Assembly: GCA_024291935.2 (NCBI GenBank)
Contig: CM044311.1
Location: 28,462,001 to 28,526,000 of the forward strand
DNA: 64,000 bases
Origin: Okapia johnstoni
Lineage: Eukaryota > Chordata > Mammalia > Artiodactyla > Giraffidae
Direction of reading: 5' to 3'
Shown here: positions 60,230 through 64,000 of the stretch, in pieces
How the letters are laid out: the number at the start of each line of letters is the position of its first letter
Position numbering within the stretch: the first letter of the stretch is position 1
Notes under the pieces: model-generated
The model's database searches: none
What the model was told of the DNA's origin: nothing
The model's input: only the letters and a program-made list of their open reading frames with translations
Translations under genes and position numbers: made by a program

Positions 60230-63200
60230 ACACTATAAACAATTTCGGGAGAAGAAAGCACCATTTTCCATTATATTTCATATTTGGATAGAGATTAGAA
60301 ATTATTAGGCTTTTCAAATCTGATAGAAAGCACCAGTTACTTTGAAGAGCAATTGGAAAAGAATAGCAGCAGCAGCAGCTACCCTGTTAGTTTTACATTT
60401 AAACCCTTTTCTTCTACACTTATGTGCCACCAAATAATTTCTTAATATTTCATGTTTCTTCAGAGAAACTATTGTTTAACTGAGACAGTGAACAGACATT
60501 ATTAATTCTAAATAAATATCACAGGTACTCTTTATCATAGAATAATTATCCTCCTGGATTTTTAAAAACCTAGAATTAGAATTAATTTTCTTTAAAAATA
60601 TTCTAGTTTCCATGTTTGCAAGATAATGCAGCACAGCATCCATGAGGGTGTTTCATTTTGGAACAGAAAGTGTCTAAGCTCTTTCTCTAGCTCCTTTGAT
60701 TCTATGAACTTTTTTAACTTAAAATCTCTAACTTGATACTCTTAATTTTTATTGTAAATTTTATTTTTCTATAAACTAGAGAGGCAAATAAAATGAATAG
60801 TGGATTTATTGAATCCAATTTGTAGCATAAGCCTTCTGAGAATAATTCAGAACCAAGAAGCTCTTCTTTATTTTGCTGTATCATTTACAGGAGATACTTG
60901 TTTCTGTTGCTAGGACAATTATTTTACTTCCTCATGCACTTACCTATGTCATCAAGGGTCTTAAATCTTCACTATTGTATTTTATTCAGTATATTGTCTT
61001 TAGGAGATAAGCACAAGCTCCATTTTGAATATAAGCTCATGTTTAACTTTTAAATAAACATCTGTTTGAAATTCTGTTCCCCAGTAAAGAAAGTAGTGAG
61101 GATAAATAACTGGGGGATTGAATGGGTAGGGTGTATGGCTATTTCAAAATGATTTCCTTCCCCTGAAATTCACTAAAAAGACTATAAAACATATTGGTCA
61201 GGGCTGTTTCCACAACTTTTATGGCAGCATATCATCTTTCTGGTTAAAATGCTTGTCATTTTTATCATCTGTAATTTGATAAATTACTTTGAGTCATAGA
61301 AATAGAATTTTAGAATTGAAGAGGTCCTCAGATTCATATGTCCTTCTGTTGAACACTTGAGTCAGTCAAGCACTAGTGTCTCCTAGTGAGTCTCTTAATA
61401 GGAAATGTGAGTGGCACTATTTCACTCCTATGGAAGCAGCTGACAGCAAGTTAAAGCTGATAGACCTGGAAGGTATGAGCAGACTTGGCCTTGGGCAAAA
61501 ATATGTTAAGTCCCTCAGGTTGTAGTGGAGAGCAATCTGGGCAGCTGTTTTACTCATGAGTGTCCATGCTTCTGTTACGGATCTCTGAAGAGTATTTACA
61601 TCTGAAACGAGAACCCCTGGGAAAGGGCAAGAAGCTCTTGTGGTCTAATTTTAAATGTTGAGGCCCTCAGTTGAGCAAAATGTGTTTAGGTAAGTTGATT
61701 TTCTTGGCACCCATCAAATTGAACAATCACAGCCATCTTTCAATAGATACTACTACAAGGAAAATTATTATCTTGCAATTTAAATTATATACACTAGTTT
61801 TGATTTATTTTTCAAGAAATTATAAGTGTATTCTGGTAAGTAAAGCTCCAGGCTCCACCTTTACTGTGCCCATTATTATTCCCAGCTATAAAATGGCAAC
61901 AGTCGAGCATTTCTTTTATTTTTTAAATTTTTTTCCAAAAACTTTTAATTTACGATGGAAGATACACTGTAGTTTTCACCTTTCAGTGACATTCCAGGAC
62001 CATTGTTTGAAATTGTACTTTTTTTTTTTTCTTGTTCTGTGACACTAAGTGTTGTATTTTATATATTCTAACTTTTCATTGACCCTTGGTTTAGAAAGCT
62101 AATCTCATCTATTTGCATAAAATCTTTGGTGTTACAACTTCTTGATAAGCTTTTCTTGTTGTGTTGTGTTTTTTTTTTCCTGTTCAACTGTTAAAACTTT
62201 CTTTCAAAGTCTCATCTTGGAGAACATCAAGAGTTCTCTGAATACTTTACCTGGATTTTCTATTGCTTAAGTAAAAAGTTTCAATAATTAGGGCTTTGCA
62301 ATTGTCTTGGTACTTACATATTTTTCTTCTAATGCTTACTGAAACATCTTACTGCTTGTCTTTCCTTTTGCATAAATTGCATCGCCAAAATCATCTACAG
62401 TGAAATTTAGGTAATATTGTCCAATAGGAGTAGCCTTTCAATTCCTTCTGCATTTCCAGGAACCAGAGCCAAGAATCCAAGTGCTCATTAAAGTGGCGTT
62501 GCAGAAATACCTTTAAATTCAATACCCAAACAGGTGTCACTTGATAATGCAGAAGAAATTGGAGGAGATTTCATGAAAACAGTTGGAAGTCATGAGGTAT
62601 TCATTAGATATCATTTAAATAGATACAAAGTGACTTCATAGGTGTTAATCATTGCAACGTGTTTTTAATGGAGAATTTGATTGCAAGTGAGATACTGAAT
62701 CCCTTCCTTAAAAACAGCTAGAGAAAGACCATTCTTCATTTATAAAAATAAAATCTTTTTACTTGGATTTTACCATTTTTAAAAGTGTTTAAAAATTCAG
62801 TGAACTTTCCCTTTGCTTAATTTTCAAATGGAAAATGTAAACAGGTGCTTCAATGGAAATATTTTATTTCAGAGAATCAGTAGTACACCTAGTTGGGAAT
62901 TGTTACTGTGCATATTATTTACAACTGTCTTTTATCTATTAAAACTCTCAACCAAAATCTGTCTATGCATAGGGCCAAGATTCCATGGAATTCTTTTATG
63001 GTTTAGTTTGATTTTATTATTATTTTTTAATAATGTCCTGCCATGACAATAATTGTTTTTACTGCATGCTAGTGAACCAGTAAAATCTCAATTTTTAAGA
63101 GATTTTTTATGCTTATAAACAATTATAAATTAAGAAGAGAAAGATTTCATTTATAATTTTAATACTGTAAATGGTTACATGTGAATTTTATTAAATTATC

Positions 63201-63315
63201 TTGAAATGCATTAACCCTTGGTATACTATCAGGATTCTTTGGACCCAGTTTTAGTTTGAAGTTGTTTGGTAGGAAGGATTGTATTATATGACTTTTATTC
63301 TTTTTTAAGTTTCAA
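60229..63315. other. Unassigned AT-rich sequence, 3.1 kb
   Basis: No young repeats. A short AGC run is at about 60366-60380. At 61300-61400 the sequence ('agaattttagaattgaagag' then 'gtcctcagattcatatgtcc') resembles an old MIR3/L3-type repeat, weakly. The 123-codon frame at 61671-62042 has no known domain. Confidence 0.4.
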
Positions 63316-63327
63316 TGAATGTGTTTT

Positions 63328-63589
63328 GGTTTTTTTTTAATAAATTTATTTATTTTAGTTGGGGGCTAATTACTTTACAATATTGTAGTGGGTTTTGCCA
63401 TACATTGACATGAATCAGCCGTGGGTTTACATGTGTTCCCCATCCTGAACCCCCCTCCCACCTCCCTCCCCATCCCATCCCTCTGGGTCATCCCATTGCC
63501 CCAGCCCTGAGCATTTGTCTCATGCATCGAACCTGGAATGGCGTTCTGTTTCACATATGATAATATACATGTTTCAATGCTATTCTCTC
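63328..63589 (-). mobile_element. Bovine-type L1 3' end, 262 bp
   Basis: T tract, then 'tttattttagttgggggcta', 'attactttacaatattgtag', 'tgttccccatcctgaacccc', 'ccctctgggtcatcccattg' and 'tacatgtttcaatgctattc': the antisense 3' region of the ruminant L1. Flanks tgaatgtgtttt (63316-63327) and tgaatgtgcttt (63590-63601) differ at one base and mark the insertion. Confidence 0.94.
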
Positions 63590-63601
63590 TGAATGTGCTT
63601 T

Positions 63602-64000
63602 TTAATAGGAAAAAACATCGGAACTTTTATAAATCGAACATATACTATGGAATCTTAATGATTGTATTTTTCCTATATATCTTTCATCGTTTTGATCTTT
63701 TATGATTTTGGAAATTAATTCATCATTTGTTTCCAACTGTGGGATATGAAGACTAAAATAATAAGCCAAAGGAACTTAATGAAAGTGCCTAAAAGGATAA
63801 TGCGGTAGTGAAATGTCATCATTATTGTATTATCTTCAACTTTTTAATAGCATAGCCCATTAATACTGTATTATCTTTCAAGAATGTAAAAAGAAAATGT
63901 CTGGAGACTATCTTTGTTGCCTTTTTGTTTTGAATTTTTAGCAAATATAGTAGAGAATTCAGTATTTTCTATTTTCCGTCCCTAATGTTAAAGCGGAGAA
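63602..64000. other. Unassigned AT-rich sequence
   Basis: No family or gene signal recognised. Confidence 0.5.

Noticed and set aside
61671..62042. 123-codon plus-strand open frame
   Set aside because: AT-rich chance frame ending in a T tract; no domain, no splice context.

Overview
This window is ordinary intergenic or intronic DNA from a ruminant (Pecora, most likely a bovid). The diagnosis rests on repeats: many copies of the tRNA-Glu-derived Bov-tA/Bov-A SINE, six pieces of the BovB (RTE-type) LINE, one CHR-type SINE, and two 5'-truncated copies of a bovine-type L1 3' end. Older mammalian repeats (MIR, L2, L1M, MER2, hAT relics) fill much of the rest. I see no bacterial genes, operons, tRNA or rRNA genes, CRISPR arrays, CpG islands or proviruses. 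Most short open frames are translations of repeats or chance AT-rich frames.

Layout. 1-4.5 kb is mostly unique AT-rich DNA with one SINE and two splice-site-framed open stretches, one per strand, that might be exons. 4.5-13.4 kb carries an L1M piece, six Bov SINEs, MIR and L2 relics, and a MER2 transposon split by about 560 bp. 13.4-26 kb is the LINE-rich core: a 0.88-kb BovB, an L2 tract, an L1M block (17.4-23.1 kb) with nested BovB and CHR inserts and a 5'-inverted end, then a 2.5-kb BovB (23.4-26.0 kb) that still reads as endonuclease plus reverse transcriptase and is interrupted by a small L1 insertion. 26-37 kb holds MIRs, L1M, SINEs and two hAT relics. 37-43.9 kb has few young repeats and may hold conserved regulatory sequence. 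43.9-47.4 kb has two more BovB pieces. 47.4-53 kb is mostly unassigned. 53-57.7 kb is dense in young SINEs. 58-64 kb is AT-rich and unassigned apart from a TG microsatellite and an L1 3' end with target duplication.

How the parts relate. Only mobile elements can be related functionally. BovB encodes the endonuclease and reverse transcriptase that is believed to mobilise Bov-tA/Bov-A, whose 3' part resembles the BovB 3' end. All L1 pieces and five of six BovB pieces lie on the minus strand. That would fit an intron of a plus-strand gene, but it is an inference. Target-site duplications were read directly for eleven insertions. I did not find a previously undescribed system; the best leads are the two exon candidates, the repeat-poor block and several cleanly datable nested insertions.
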